The position numbers were made by a program, and so were the translations under genes. The notes beneath the pieces are model-generated. The model was not told where the DNA came from. It did not search any database and was given only the letters and a program-made list of their open reading frames with translations. This document shows, piece by piece, positions 1 to 11,858 of a DNA stretch of 64,000 nucleotides. Origin of the DNA: Lepeophtheirus salmonis (Eukaryota > Arthropoda > Copepoda > Siphonostomatoida > Caligidae). The stretch covers positions 12,761,907 through 12,825,906 of the forward strand of contig NC_092584.1 of the NCBI RefSeq assembly GCF_016086655.4. The letters run 5' to 3'. Every line of letters starts with the position of its first letter. The stretch's first letter is position 1.

Positions 1-730
1 TTAAAAAAGAAACAAAAAAAATCAACAAATGATTGAACAAACAGAAAAAGGAAAAACGTATTTTGAATACAAATTAAAAAAGGGGAAGAAGAGGATTAGC
101 AAGTTAGTCTTATTATGGTTGAAGGAGGAACATATTTGCTATTCTAATTGCCAAAGGAAGGACAAACTTCAAATATTGTCTATGAACAAGTTTCAATAAA
201 ATCTGATGTTATTTAAGGAATGAATAAAATAAATAAAACGGGTACGTCCTAGTCTTCATATAATATATAAATTTATAATACTTTCCTCAAGCAACATCAT
301 TGTGCATGTACTGTTATATACATATCATGCATCTTTATGTTTTTTAAGATATATTTGATAGCTTTGAAACTCAGCGAATTTTGGTAGCAATACTGGTACG
401 AACTCTTCTTTCTTGGCCCATCCAATGTATTCATAAGTTTTATATCTTAATGCTGTAGAATTGTTTCTTGGGGAATTTTATTTGCTTCGTTATGAAACTT
501 TTTCTTTCTAATTTACATCTGTTAAAAAATATAAAGGTTATACTTATCCATCAAAATTTCTCTGAAGATATTGAATAATAACATTTTGAAATTTAAATCA
601 ATTTAAAATCAAATAATACTTTCGATTATTGCTCAACTTTAAGCTGACGAATACTTTAAATTAACTGTAGATATATCCCCATAGCATGCAGATATAAGGG
701 AGTGTATGCAAGTTAACATCACTGTGGGCC
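1..730. other. AT-rich non-coding stretch
   Basis: I see no gene, RNA or recognisable element here. It is simple AT-rich sequence with short poly-A and poly-T runs. Confidence 0.5.
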
Positions 731-1376
731 TTATTTATTTCTTACGGAAGTCGAAACTAACTTCTGATACCTGAAAACATCCTGAGGGATAGATATAGTT
801 GTACCTGTATTAACATTTATTTCCTGTGACCTTTTAGGGGCTTCATAACTCGCATCTTTTATTTGGTTATCATATTTTTCATCTTCAACAAAATGATCAT
901 ACGTCGATGATGACTCAGCATTTACCTCTGACAACCGTTCACTTTCCCGAAGAAGTCGTTTTTTTCCTTGTACAGATAATGATGGACGTTTTCCTTCTAA
1001 TATTGGAACAATTATATCTTCTACATAATACGTAGCTATCATATCTGTACTTCTAACTCTTTAAAAATCTGACATCTTCGGATATTGAAAATGTTTCTTC
1101 CTCGTTCTTTGCTTTTTTCTAAGATTTTTCCATATTTTGGGACAAAATAGCATTTTTGTCAGTTAATTCTGCCTTATGTGTTATTTTTTTTTTAGATGAG
1201 CATATTCTTCGTACAGAGCTTCCACCCTTTCAACCATCTTTCTCTTGATGATTACAATAATGCAAGCCTTATTGTTTTGTAGCATCGCTTCTTGGACAAC
1301 ACAGTTTGCAGCCATCCGCGATATTTTGGTAGATTTTCTTAGATCCTTCGTCTTTAATTTCTATTTATAAGTTTCT
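731..1376 (-). pseudogene. Degenerate ORF remnant, probably transposon-derived
   Basis: A 103-codon open frame (731-1042) is preceded on the minus strand, across stops and frame changes, by more coding-like sequence up to about 1370. Readable segments include EALYEEYAHLKKK and the charged stretch GKKRLLRESERLSE, then a Ser-rich acidic part and a C-terminal INVNTGTTISIP. Base composition is richer in GC than the flanks, which suggests former coding sequence. A stop codon lies just before the ORF methionine, so this is not an intact single-exon gene. I do not recognise a domain. The charged, coiled-coil-like N-terminal layout recalls uncharacterised transposon-associated proteins of invertebrates, but that is an impression. 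It could also be one exon of an unknown gene. Confidence 0.3.
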
Positions 1377-2197
1377 AATTTAGGTTAGAATAACTTTACT
1401 CCATGTTGGGAGTCTAGATCCAGATATCTTGTCCCTTGCGTCTCAAGTATAATATCCAAACGAGTAAAATCTCCAGTGTTCATATTAAGTAACTAATGGA
1501 ATATACCACAAAATAATGACTTAGGCTAAAGACTATTTTAAACCAACAGCCAAATATCGACCAAAGCTACTGATGGTCAAAGGATACACTGTCCAAGCCA
1601 ATTCCTCACTTAGTACAGCAGACTTGAAACATAGAAATGAACACTTACGCCTTACGCAGTAAAATTTGACGGTTGTTCTCGTTACTGTGTATGTGTCTGT
1701 TTTTTCTGTGTATGTTAGTATTTTAATATATTTTATCTTAATATATTATTATCTTTATAAATTTATATTTATATATTCTATTAAAAGGATAATTAGTATG
1801 AAAAAAGGAAGACGGTTTATCTATTTTTTATTTTTGCACTGAAGTTTAATAATGTCAATTTTATTTGATAAACGGTCCACCTGTAATCACATATTGCTCT
1901 CTACAATCAAGGAATTATAGTCACCCAAAAAAAAATTCCTAGTAAAATTTATAATTATACATGCTTTTAAAATAACGCAAACCAAAAAGTTTTGGTTGAC
2001 ACGCATTTGGAAAGTGCAATTGTGAAAAGGTAAACATTAACAAAATTTGGTAAATATTTTATTTGTTTTCTACTTACATAGTTGTAGTACGAAAATTTGG
2101 GCACGCTGATTCAGAAGATGATTTATAATTTCAATGGCAACAGCATCACTCTAAGATGTAGCCTACTGAGAGTAGGTAAACCACTTGGTGTATTCAA
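1377..2197. other. Non-coding stretch
   Basis: Nothing recognisable beyond AT-rich sequence was seen between the ORF remnant and the mariner-type terminal repeat. Confidence 0.45.
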
Positions 2198-5169
2198 AGT
2201 AGGGCTGAAAAGTTTCTGACCTCAACCTGAAGATGGCAGCACTTGTAAATACAAGCTGGTCACATATATCTAGCCAATAATATGTTAACAACCAAGGTTA
2301 ATAAAAATACAAAGTTATAGCATAACGCGTGTACGACTTATGTTTGACTTCCATGATATATTGTAATGTTGACGTCATGGTAGATGAGTTTGTTGTGGGT
2401 TTTGTCAAAATCTGTTTTTCTTGGCAGGTAGTCAGTACGATACCTTAAATTGAAAATTCTAGCTGTAGTGACGCTATAGACTATGATTGTTTGCGTGTTA
2501 ATTAAAAATCTGCCTGTCTTGCCCAGCAGTCGGTACTATACATCAGATTTAAAATTGCAGCAAGTCCGATAACATGATGTTCTAACCTTGTATTTCTATT
2601 AAACTTGTTAACAACTAAGACTAGGAAGGCTTGCGTAACCTCTCCTCCTTCAATGACTCAAAGAGGTTCAAAATACAAGTAACAATATATGAATAGATAA
2701 AGTATAATGAGTAACACAGGATTATGTATGTAGTGTGATTTTTGAACTTAAAATGCAGTGTTTAGTTTATTTTAGTAAACAATCATGGGTAAAATATTTA
2801 TTGCACTAGGTTCCCTTAGTAAATTCAGAGCAACAAAGTGCGAAAGTATCCAAACTGGTCTCGGAAACATAATAAAACTAAATTTCCATATGTTTCCTTA
2901 GTCACTAAGAAAGCCTTGGATTATATATTTACTTAGCAAAATTAGAAAACTTCAAAATATTCCGTCCCAGTTTCGAAATTTTTCCCTTTATTACAATTAG
3001 ATCCCAAGCTTATTTTTCTTCATTTTGAGTCCCTAAGAGAATTAAAAAAAAAATTACATTACGAACTTTGAGATGACTTACACAGTATCTTCTTTATAAT
3101 AACTTTACATGAAGCTCTATCTACCTTGTTTAACCAAGGAAATAAATCCACTTTCTGATGAAATGAATATTCTAAAATCTTATATTTGTGAATCTAACTG
3201 TGTAATTGAGTACCAGAGTCTATTTTAAATTGTTGATTCAAATTAAGTATGAGATTTAACAATTTATACTACTTTTGCGCTTAAGCATTTAAGAGTTTTT
3301 AACTTTCGATACAAAAACAATAAAGCTTCAATTAAACCGTCTATTTGCATATTATTACCAACAATTTTATTCAAATATACGACGTATTACTGAACATAGA
3401 AGCTTACTTCAATCCCTTAAAGTGGTTTTGAATTTCATATTGAATGATTCAAACTTTATTGAAGATATTAAAAATATCTTTACATGTCAAGTGAAACAAT
3501 TTAATGTAAATTTGTTTACATATGAAAGTGATGAAGAACGGCAGACTCTTTTCAATCAGATTGGATGGGGTTGACTTACTCGTCCATCTGATATGATATT
3601 TTTAATTTCCACTTTTACATTTGAAATATTTTTGGAAATTAAAAAAATACATTAAAATTAACGAAAATACACCAATACATGCATCTTTCTAAAAGACAAA
3701 TATTTAGTTGCATTACCAAAAATTTTGTTTCAGAGGTTAATGATAATATCCATAAAAATAAAAAGAATGCAATAGTAAAATTAAATCGAAGGAATTAAAT
3801 AAAATAAAAATATTAATGGGGAATCAATGGGGAAAAAATAACTACTTATGTTCAAATATCTTTAATGTTCTTAATTGTTAACTTTTTTGTCAAGAAATAC
3901 AAGAACAATAATAGGATATAACAATAAAGTTTTAAAAAAAATATTATGGGAAACATTTATAAAAATCTTTTATCAATTTATTTTGCTGGAGATCATAGGT
4001 CTTGACAATGGAAACATTTCAATATGGTGATGATAAACAGTTTAGCGATCCAGACTCACTAAGTTTAAAAATTTGAATGACATTCATATTGTCCAATGAT
4101 ATAAATAACTTACAAGTAGTAATGAGTAGTCAGGATTGAAGAGTCTAGGATGTATAGTAATTAATAGTCAGTACGGACTGGACAGCACTAATTCATTATC
4201 ATAATTGGAACTGCAATCAGAATAGTGTGCTGGAGATGATAAATGTGTTTGTTAAGGACACTAAAGAACTCAAATCAATAAAGTAAGCATTATAATAGGA
4301 GACAAAGTGGACTGTAGGAAGAATCACTCTAACATTTAATCAAACAACTTTGCTGGAGGATGGACTCCGACTGGCGACTAATTTTTTTGAGCGATGTTGC
4401 ACATAGTTAGATGTCCTTGTCACAGACCTTGATGCAAAAAGTAATATCTGCAATGAATGTACCTTCCGTAATATGAGATGAGATCCTCTTCATGTGATCA
4501 AAGGACAATACCCTGGAGGTGTGTGTGGCTAATGAAAATACATGCATTTAAAGGACCAATGGTAAGATGCAGATACAAATACCAGGAGATTCATTTAATT
4601 AATTAACTAATTAGAGGATCAAACTTCCAAGACATTAATTTATCCTTCAGACACTGGCCATCCATCTTCTATTCTCCATGTTTTATTTCTTCCTTTTATT
4701 TATCTATTTAGATATCCAGGGCAGCCTTCCCTTCCTTGTTGTTTAAGTATTTATTGATCGAACGTTTGTTGACAGATACTCACCGAAGTTGGAGCTATTT
4801 TGGAGTGCAGATGTAATGTAACAGTCGATTGAGTGTGTTGGTATAATATTTTCGTGAAAATGGACAAATTTGAGTACCTCCCTATTATTAACTATTTCTT
4901 TTTGAATGTTTAACCTTTAAATAGATTCAAACAATAGCAGACATATAAAGGCTTCTCGTGTTAAAATTGGACGCGTCTAATGCAAGCCAACTCCAGTTAT
5001 TACCAGAGTAATTTACCCAAAAACAAAAAGTGTACCGTGAACAATTATTTTACAGAGATGGGAGCATCACTAGGAGAAGTGTGTACAGATACAAGGAGAC
5101 TATGTTGAAAATTGAGAAAAAATCTATTATATCTGTGTTAGGTCGGAAACTTTTCAGACCACCCTCGTA
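2198..5169. mobile_element. Mariner-type inverted terminal repeat pair
   Basis: The left end (2198-2222) reads agggctgaaaagtttctgac followed by ct. The right end (5140-5169), reverse-complemented, reads gtggtctgaaaagtttccga followed by cct. They match at about 20 of 22 bases, in the style of mariner termini. The enclosed 3 kb is far longer than a 1.3 kb mariner. Most of 2560-4740 has no coding sense, so the pair either brackets later insertions or comes from two separate decayed copies. A mariner transposase start lies near the right end. Confidence 0.5.
4861..5115 (+). pseudogene. Mariner transposase N-terminal fragment
   Basis: The ATG at 4861 opens MDKFEYLPIINYFFLNV, which resembles the first residues of mariner transposases (MDKFEYR.VIKYLFLKG type), where an N-terminal helix-turn-helix binds the terminal repeat. 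A stop follows after 17 codons and coding sense fades before the right terminal repeat at 5140. No catalytic DD34D core is present. The start codon lies about 310 bp from the right terminus and reads towards it, the reverse of the normal spacing for an intact element, so this is an internally deleted or rearranged copy. Confidence 0.45.
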
Positions 5170-5586
5170 GCTATAGATGTAAATTCTTTGCATTTTCTAG
5201 TGTTTGAGTTTCTTTGTATTTGGCAATGGTAGGAGTGTTTTTATTTTACTTAAATTATTCTTCCGTTCTTGAGAAAAGAACACCTATGGTATGAAGTAAC
5301 TGCTTGTGAGTTATAAGACATAAAGTAACAAAGAGGATGTGTGACGAGTTACATATATGCGTAAATACCTTATTGTACTAAGAGTAAAGAGTGCAAGGGT
5401 ACCGCGAAAAGAACTTTTTTTTGAAATGCAATTTTATATCCAACCAGTTATCAAATTAAAAAAAAAGGTAAGCCAGATTTCAACAACTTGATGGATTCGG
5501 ATTTATTTTATTCAATAAAATCATGTCTAGCAAAAATTACAGTCTCTATACGAGGCTGAGAGCGTGGGCAGGCCTTCCCCATTTGA

Positions 5587-5965
5587 TCATTTTGGCAAAT
5601 AATGGAATTCCTTCTTTTTTTTTCGAATGAAAAATTTGTTTTTAGTGTACCAGATGTTTCGGTTAGTTGATTGTTCGATCGCCCCTAGGCAAAAAACAAC
5701 AACATTAATTTGATTCTGATCAGGAAAGTTTGGAGGGCAAAAAGCCTGGCGAGTTAAAGTTGTCCAAAGTGTGTTAAATTCATTTAAGAAAATTGTAAAG
5801 GTGTGGCATTGCTGCTGCCTCAAAACCACTTTTGAGTCCTCAAATCCCCTCCGAACATTAACATATCACTGAATTCCAGAGTAGGAGCAATTTTATGGTG
5901 TCAATCCCGGTGTGGATTCCTTTCTTTCATGGGTGATTTAATGAATGTCTTTCCATCTCAGCTGT
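5587..5965 (-). pseudogene. Possible Tc1-like transposase C-terminal remnant
   Basis: An 80-codon ORF contains CPPNFPDQNQINVVVF, which faintly matches the PPxSPDLNPLDF motif around the third catalytic acid of Tc1-like transposases. The aspartate expected in LDF is lost. Frameshifts break the rest. The assignment is weak. The piece lies next to a clearer mariner remnant on the same strand at 6255-6595, so the two may be parts of one patchwork of insertions. Confidence 0.25.
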
Positions 5966-6254
5966 TTGTAGTAACTAACATAATGAAACGTACTCTAAGC
6001 TGCTTGTAGTAGCTAATAAAATGTAACTTCATGTCTTGCAAGCTACTCCCTCCAAAGTGCTTAGCCAAAGTGCAACACTAAGACCACACAACGGATATTT
6101 GTACCAGTTAGTATTTGTAGCAACATTTTTTTTTGTCTCATGAATTCCCTCTTTCTAACTAAATTAACTAGGTAAATTCTGGGAAAGGAAGAAGAAAGTT
6201 GGGATACAAGAAAGAGGAAAATGACAAAAAATTATAAAGTAACCTCGTCATCTG

Positions 6255-6595
6255 TGGTATAATTAAACACTACATCTGGCAGCTTGGATGCCAGAAGAGA
6301 AGGTGAATAAGATTGCTACTGGAGTAAGCATCTCGAGTTAGAACCCTATTTCCATTAATTTTGCTACCTCAACTGCTGAGGTGTGAGCGATTGCATTGTT
6401 GTGATGGAAAACGATATGTTTGTGGGCCAATCGTTGGCGTGTTCCTTGCAGCTCGGATTTGAAACGGTCCAATAACGAGGAATAATATGCACCTGCAATA
6501 GATTCACCCTTTTTTAGATAGTCGATGAGGATTATTCCTTGTGAATCAAAAGGCCAGTCACCATAATCTTTCCGGTCAATTCAAACGCATGTCAA
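6255..6595 (-). pseudogene. Mariner transposase catalytic-core remnant
   Basis: Read on the minus strand from about 6590, the frame gives the mariner signature: KIMVTGLLIHKE-type start, then ILIDYLKKGESIAGAYYSSL, then LDRFKSELQGTRQRLAHKHI, then VFHHNNAIAHTSAVEVAKL. The last block is the second catalytic motif, normally HHDNAxAHT. Here the aspartate is Asn, so the copy is catalytically dead. A frame change follows, and the SPDLAPSD region is only faintly visible near 6270-6340. No terminal repeats were found next to it. The family is cut-and-paste mariner (DD34D), nuclear acting. Identity is confident; boundaries are approximate. Confidence 0.8.
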
Positions 6596-6599
6596 TAAG

Positions 6600-7970
6600 A
6601 AAGAAATAAAGGAATCTGTCTGAAAATTGGTGTTTCTTCTTGTTAGAGATGCTACAAATGAAATATAACCTCGATACGTACCAATATTGCATGGAATTTC
6701 AATTACCCTCGTATTTATGAAAAAAAAAGGATTTTTTAGATTTAAATAGTAAAAACAAATACCAACCTAAGAAAATTAGGGCTTTGAAATTCATGGATTA
6801 CAGTTTTTATAAAATGATTTATTTCCAATATAAAACATGTGACATTCCACTTTTTTAGGTATAAGAATACACTCGGCTATCTGAATTTAGTATATGGATG
6901 TTTTTTTCCATATAAATATGACAAATATGTGCCAAATATCCTTATGGACGTATATTTTGTTATTGTTGTAATTTTTCATTTCTTCAACCCATTTGTAGTC
7001 GATACGCTTTAGACTTTTGCTGAAAGGTTTTTTTTGTGAGTGAACCCACCTATACTCTTCTCTTAAACATTCTTCAAATTCTTAGGGTTACCAGGGACAT
7101 TTTCAGTATATTTTTTAATGCATCCCGGAAGTACTGATGTCCGGGGAAATCACATCTCGTTACAATCATTTTGTTGTCAAACTTGTTAAAAAAAACAACG
7201 GTTTTTTTTCAATTTTTGGTTTGACAATTTTGAAATCAAGAATATTCATTCTTAAAAATATTCTCCAAAATTCTCAAAAAGCCTCCCCTACCAACCCCCC
7301 CTACCCCCAGAACAATCTTTTCTAACGGCCCTAAAAGTACTTAGAATCTACGACTCGTCTAATAGCTTTTCTCCTTACATGCTATAATTGAAGATCATTT
7401 GGAGCTGAGTCTAAACAAACTTACCTGCCTTCTCTACTTACTATTATTTATGGGCCAAATATTTTCATGGTATATCCGCTGTTTGTATATTGTAATGCAT
7501 AGTTTATACATAAGAACAAAGCCGAATGTTAATTACGCTTCTGTATTAGTATTATTTTCATACCTTCATTTTGATTGTTATTAATAATCATTTTGGCAAG
7601 AGGCGGATTCATTCATGTTTCAGGTTTTTTTTTCTCTCTTTGTCAGTACTTTTTTATAGTATGTTTTTTGTTACCAAAGCATCTATGTATTTATATTATA
7701 ATGGATTACTAACTTTTCGACAATATCTTTTTATATATCAGTCGATTACAGAACGTTAAAAGAAATATGTAATAATACTTTGGCTAACGTGTCATTTATT
7801 TAAAGAATAACTTGGACTTCAAGTACCACTTCAAAATGTCTATAAAATCTTGGGATATTAAGCATTTTCCTTACTTTAGTCAGAGCAAAGAGGGCTAACA
7901 ACTGATCCATCCTTTTAAAAAAAAACGATAATGTGAAAGATATTCCGGTAAATGCTACAAGCAATGTAGT
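6600..7970. other. Non-coding stretch with small random ORFs
   Basis: Short ORFs near 7137-7760 are low-complexity and hydrophobic, typical of AT-rich noise, with no motif I can support. Confidence 0.5.
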
Positions 7971-7974
7971 CTTT

Positions 7975-8115
7975 TCTTTTTTTTTTGGGGGGGGCTTGGT
8001 TTTGGAATATTTTGAAAAAAAATTTCAAATACTACAGTGCTTCGAAAAAACTCCTCCATTTTTTGGGAGGGGGGGAGACCTACAGCCCCTCCAGCCCCCT
8101 TCTGTTGGCAACCTT
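7975..8115. repeat. G-run/C-run repeat (dispersed family end)
   Basis: A run of Gs near 7986 and a gggaggggggg...cagcccctccagccccc block near 8066-8100 form a local inverted G/C-rich structure. The same kind of terminus flanks AT-rich repeat copies at about 21735, 46225, 49860 and 62185, so this is probably another fragment of that family. Confidence 0.4.
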
Positions 8116-9585
8116 GCAGAAGTTCTCCCCCATTTTAGTACTATTGTCCCCTTTTTGATCACAAAAATCTTGATGTCTCCCAGCCATTAAATGTTTAGTA
8201 TCATATTACAATATCAGTTTTGGAAAAGTATAGCATATCAGATTATATCCTTCCAACAAAACTAGAAGATTTCACTTCCAAATTAATCAAATGAAATCCA
8301 TTTTATAATGTCTATGATCACATTTAATAAATTCATTTACAATACATTGTTGATACCTTTGAGATTTTATCCAAAAAACAAAATTTGATAATTTCAATCT
8401 CATGGCAGGAATATCCAGTCGGGTTCTTTACTTTAGTAGTAAAATAATGATGAAAATCGGTTGTATTTTTTTGCAATTTAATAACAAGTTATCTTCAAAA
8501 TCTATTTAACTTTTACTTGAATGAATTCCATACATAAAGACATAATATAAAACATGTGACATAAGACAAAATATCCCTATACTTCAACCCATTGAGCCAT
8601 CCATGAGGTTTATCAGGACATATATTTTTTCTTTGGAAGTTTATCATGGATGTAAAAGCCTTAAAAATTCTGGGAATATGAGATCTCAAGATCTTGAGAG
8701 GGAACACCCAATATATATATTGATAATGACTAGAGTTTTAGATTCGAGGCATGTACTTTCGTCTAAATTTTTTTGTTGCTAGCAATATGAAGTGTGTCTT
8801 TATATTTTCAAAAGCTCTTAATATTATTTTTAAACTTTTGAAGAGAAAACATTTAGTTATTTGGTAACGAGGGAAGAGTTATCCGATGTGCTGGGGCCTA
8901 AAAGAGGTGGGAAATCACATTGACATCTAGGTATATTATTCCATCGTAATGTTTAGACCATTTCGCATTAATAAAATGCATGACAAAATTAGTTTAGATG
9001 ATAAATCCATCTATTATTTTTATTAAAAAATTAACAAATAAAGATAAACAAGTCCCCAAAAGTGGTGTCCAGGGCTTTAAAAAAGGCAAGAGGAAACAAG
9101 GAACCTCATTGTGATTTTGTCATTTTCTCATGAGAAGACCTTAACTGTTGAACCTCTCTTCAACAGGCAGAATGATCGAGTAGTGGCATTTGGGGATGAA
9201 GCAGGAAGAACATATATGTTTCTATCACAAAACACCCTCCTTAAGTGTTTATGTTAGGCCTGCCATTGCATCCAACGGCACCGGTCATGAATCCCCTGTG
9301 TTTCCCTTTAGGACTGAAAATAGATGAGTAAGTCAAAATTCTGGACGCAAAAGTTATCTTATGGATCAAATAACAAAGGTAAATTAAAATCTTGTAAATA
9401 TTAAATCATTTTTGTTGTTGTTGTTTTTTTTGGCATATGAATTGATTTGCAACATTTTGTCAGCCAACTTTTTGTTAATACTTTATAATATATTAATCAA
9501 TACGGATGTTTCTTCTCAACAAAACTTTACTTCCCATCCAATCCATTTATACAAAAATTACAATGTAATATATCAAACAATTGTA
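8116..9585. other. Non-coding stretch
   Basis: I see no gene or clear element. A short GTT repeat lies near 9412. Confidence 0.45.
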
Positions 9586-9591
9586 TTTATT
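9586..9591 (-). terminator. Possible poly(A) signal of the PIH1D2-like gene
   Basis: AATAAA on the minus strand, about 200 bp downstream of the TAG stop of the PIH1D2-like gene. It is plausible by position only; AATAAA is frequent by chance in DNA this AT-rich. Confidence 0.3.
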
Positions 9592-9790
9592 CAAAAAAAT
9601 TTATGATACATTATGCTCGCTACAAATGCAAAATGTTACGCTTCCCTGACTTTGTAAATTATGAACTTCCATTCATATGTAAACATCAACCCTGAACAAA
9701 AGGTTGATCAAATTTTATAAAAAGAAGAGCTAAATAAATATGTCTGATAACTGTAAATAGAATATACTTTTGAGGATTGAGATCCTCTTT

Positions 9791-10495
9791 CTATTTAGGA
9801 TCCCTTCTCAAGCACTCATCATGGATTTGGAAGCTGAATATTCTATGAGAAGGGTCAAAGTTTCTATGATAAATTATAGAAGGGACTTGAATGTCTTTTA
9901 GTCGTTCTTGTTGTCCACGAATTGTCATGAGACAAACGTCAGCTCCCTCAATTTGAAGCAAGATGTCTTCACATGACTCAATATCTGGCAAGTAAACACG
10001 ATACTCTACCGCCACTGGAAACTCCTCGCCGTTTCTTCGGTAAAAACACTTTCCTATTACAAAATCCTCTCTCTTCTTTAGTCGACGACGCTCCCGTGGC
10101 TTTATCCAAGAGTCCTTTTCTTTTCCCGAGTGGATTTGCACATGTGTCGGAGACGATGGAAGTGTAAGACCATAGAATCCTAAAATTGTTTTCTTCACAT
10201 CCCCAATCGCCTCTTTTCCTCGAATATATTCCCATGAGTAATTATCAGGATTAATATCCTCATGCCCTTGTCCTTCAAGGAACATCAGAACAAGTTTAAC
10301 AAAATGATCTCGCTCCTCAAACGTTCCTTGAACTGTGACTCTATGAAGGACTCCAGGACTTGTTGCTACGTTGAAAATAGAGGACTCCTTCTTCCAAGTG
10401 GTTTTAAAGCCTCCAGCGAGTGGAAATGGCTCTGAATCTTCCCCTGGCTCCTTGATTTTAGTCCATGAAAAGACGTTCAGAACATGAGTTATAAC
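9791..10495 (-). CDS. PIH1D2: PIH1 domain-containing protein 2-like, exon 2 (C-terminal)
   Basis: This exon encodes residues 61-294 and the stop. It opens directly after the acceptor ccctttcattgttacag with VITHVLNVFSWTKI, which aligns with the conserved FINLCQWTRI segment of PIH1D2. Later landmarks are SPGVLHRV (family NPDVLH), a helical stretch ending in VLMFLEGQ, and IGDVKKTILGFYG, closing the PIH domain at about residue 170. A basic linker (RERRRLKKRE) leads to a CS/alpha-crystallin-like beta-sandwich from about 205 to 290, with FPVAVEYRVYLPDIESCEDI matching the LKVELPGINS block. PIH1D2 is known as an HSP90 co-chaperone adaptor of the R2SP complex (RUVBL1/2, SPAG1), cytoplasmic, for assembly of multi-subunit complexes. 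The total of 294 residues is close to the roughly 315 of the vertebrate protein. No stop or frameshift interrupts it, so it looks functional. PIH1D1 or another PIH paralogue is less likely, judging by the exon 1 match. Confidence 0.85.
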   Translation of the reverse strand, partial: VITHVLNVFSWTKIKEPGEDSEPFPLAGGFKTTWKKESSIFNVATSPGVLHRVTVQGTFEERDHFVKLVLMFLEGQGHEDINPDNYSWEYIRGKEAIGDVKKTILGFYGLTLPSSPTHVQIHSGKEKDSWIKPRERRRLKKREDFVIGKCFYRRNGEEFPVAVEYRVYLPDIESCEDILLQIEGADVCLMTIRGQQERLKDIQVPSIIYHRNFDPSHRIFSFQIHDECLRRDPK

Positions 10496-10647
10496 CTGTA
10501 ACAATGAAAGGGTTATAAATTTGAGTTACATAAATTTTATTTATTTTATTATAAATGCATATTTTGTCCCAATTTTTATACATTGTTAATACGTAGCATC
10601 AAGTGGATAGACCTAGAAACCTACTCGTGATTATCACATTACATCTA

Positions 10648-10800
10648 CAGGGTAGGGCAACAAAATGTGAAATATTAATTAATGTTTAGTTACTCAATCC
10701 TTGGAAAAGTTCAGTGAATATTTTTTGATATTCGATTTTCCTCGTCTTTTCAAAAACAAACTATACTAAACATTTAGTAATTTCATCATCTTGACCTAAC
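10648..10800. mobile_element. Tc1-type element terminus
   Basis: TA followed by cagggtagggcaacaaaatg begins a stretch that matches the left end of the Tc1-like element at 39964 (cagggtaaggcagcaaaacg) and stays similar for about 150 bp, including atattttttgatattc and atttagtaatttcatcatc. It is a fragment only. It lies about 150 bp upstream of the exon 2 splice acceptor, inside the intron. Confidence 0.6.
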
Positions 10801-10964
10801 CAATAAGCAAAAAGGCCACCCGTGATCTGTCGTAGCTTCCAATACAAAAAATATCCTCCAATTTTTATCCGTAACAATTTAATAGTCATGTAAGAATTTC
10901 GGAAAAAATAAATAAAAATATTTTTACATCATAAAATATTTCAGGTGAAAAGTATGTAATTTTT

Positions 10965-11535
10965 TTTTTGAAAATTATGGATTTATTTATTTTTTTGAAA
11001 AGTCGTCAAAATGGTCTTTGAGCCATTTGAAACCATTTTTTCGAGGTTTTGCAGGGAGCTGAGCCCAGCTGCCAAATATGAGGCCTCCCATTGGCAACAT
11101 GACATGTTTGCTGAAAGGTTAAACTTGACATGGTTTTGGATGTCAGCAGGTTTTTTATCACTGATGTATCGATCCGTATGGGAGTTTAAAACCCAATCTA
11201 TCTTAATAAGTTTTTAATCAGAAAACAAAATTGATGGCGTTCCAACCTTAAGCATGTTGAGGAGTAGTCTTGGTCTCGTGAGTCATTGAAGAGGTGCTCC
11301 TTTCTTCTAGCCCTCATGAATGATCCTATGGACTGTACTGGAGATCAAGAACATGGGATTTGCTATGTCATGAATGTTCCTGAACGGAATTCTCTTAGTA
11401 CGAACTTTGAGGGTTAAAACTTTCGCCTTTTATCCGAACTGACCTCTTCCTCCCAAATCCTTTCATCCTTTGGACTATCCATCCCTCTTCAAATCGTTTT
11501 TTGACTACAAAGATTGCCTTTCAACCCATCGCCAC
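10965..11535 (-). pseudogene. Tc1-like transposase remnant
   Basis: Read on the minus strand, 11530-11240 gives an N-terminal segment (KRFEEGWIVQRMKGFGRKRS, then KRIPFRNIHDIA and STVHRIIHE), the paired helix-turn-helix DNA-binding region of Tc1-like transposases. From 11130 down to 10965 the catalytic-core part appears: IWQLGSAPCKTSK followed by FKWLKDHFDDF, matching the family block WQQDSAPCHTSKK. The catalytic aspartate is replaced by Gly and several stops are present, so the gene is dead. The segment between the two halves is shortened, so this is an internally deleted copy. Confidence 0.6.
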
Positions 11536-11858
11536 ACCATTAGAGATCTTAGTTGGTCAACCTTGTTGATACTCTCGTCAAATAATCAGGTTTTTTGTTA
11601 TTTAAAGCCATATATATATAATTGTTACCTTGTTTTAAAAAACATGGGATAGTTCGTTCGTTATATTCCTATAAAGATTTTCTCAACAGAATAAAATCCC
11701 CTCATTAAAAGTAGGATTTTAAAAATATCTAAAAGTTTTTTATGATTAAAAAGTGTTTTTATTGATTCTGCATCTTGTTCTATACTCCATACATTTCCAT
11801 TTTAGGCTGAAAATGATGAAAAATGACTCTTTTTTAAACCCTTATAACTTTTTCATAA

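Noticed and set aside
7137..8190. Four overlapping small ORFs on the plus strand
   Set aside because: Hydrophobic, low-complexity translations of T-rich sequence and G-runs, with no motif or coding texture.
9973..10235. ORFs overlapping exon 2 in other frames
   Set aside because: Shadows of the PIH1D2-like exon.
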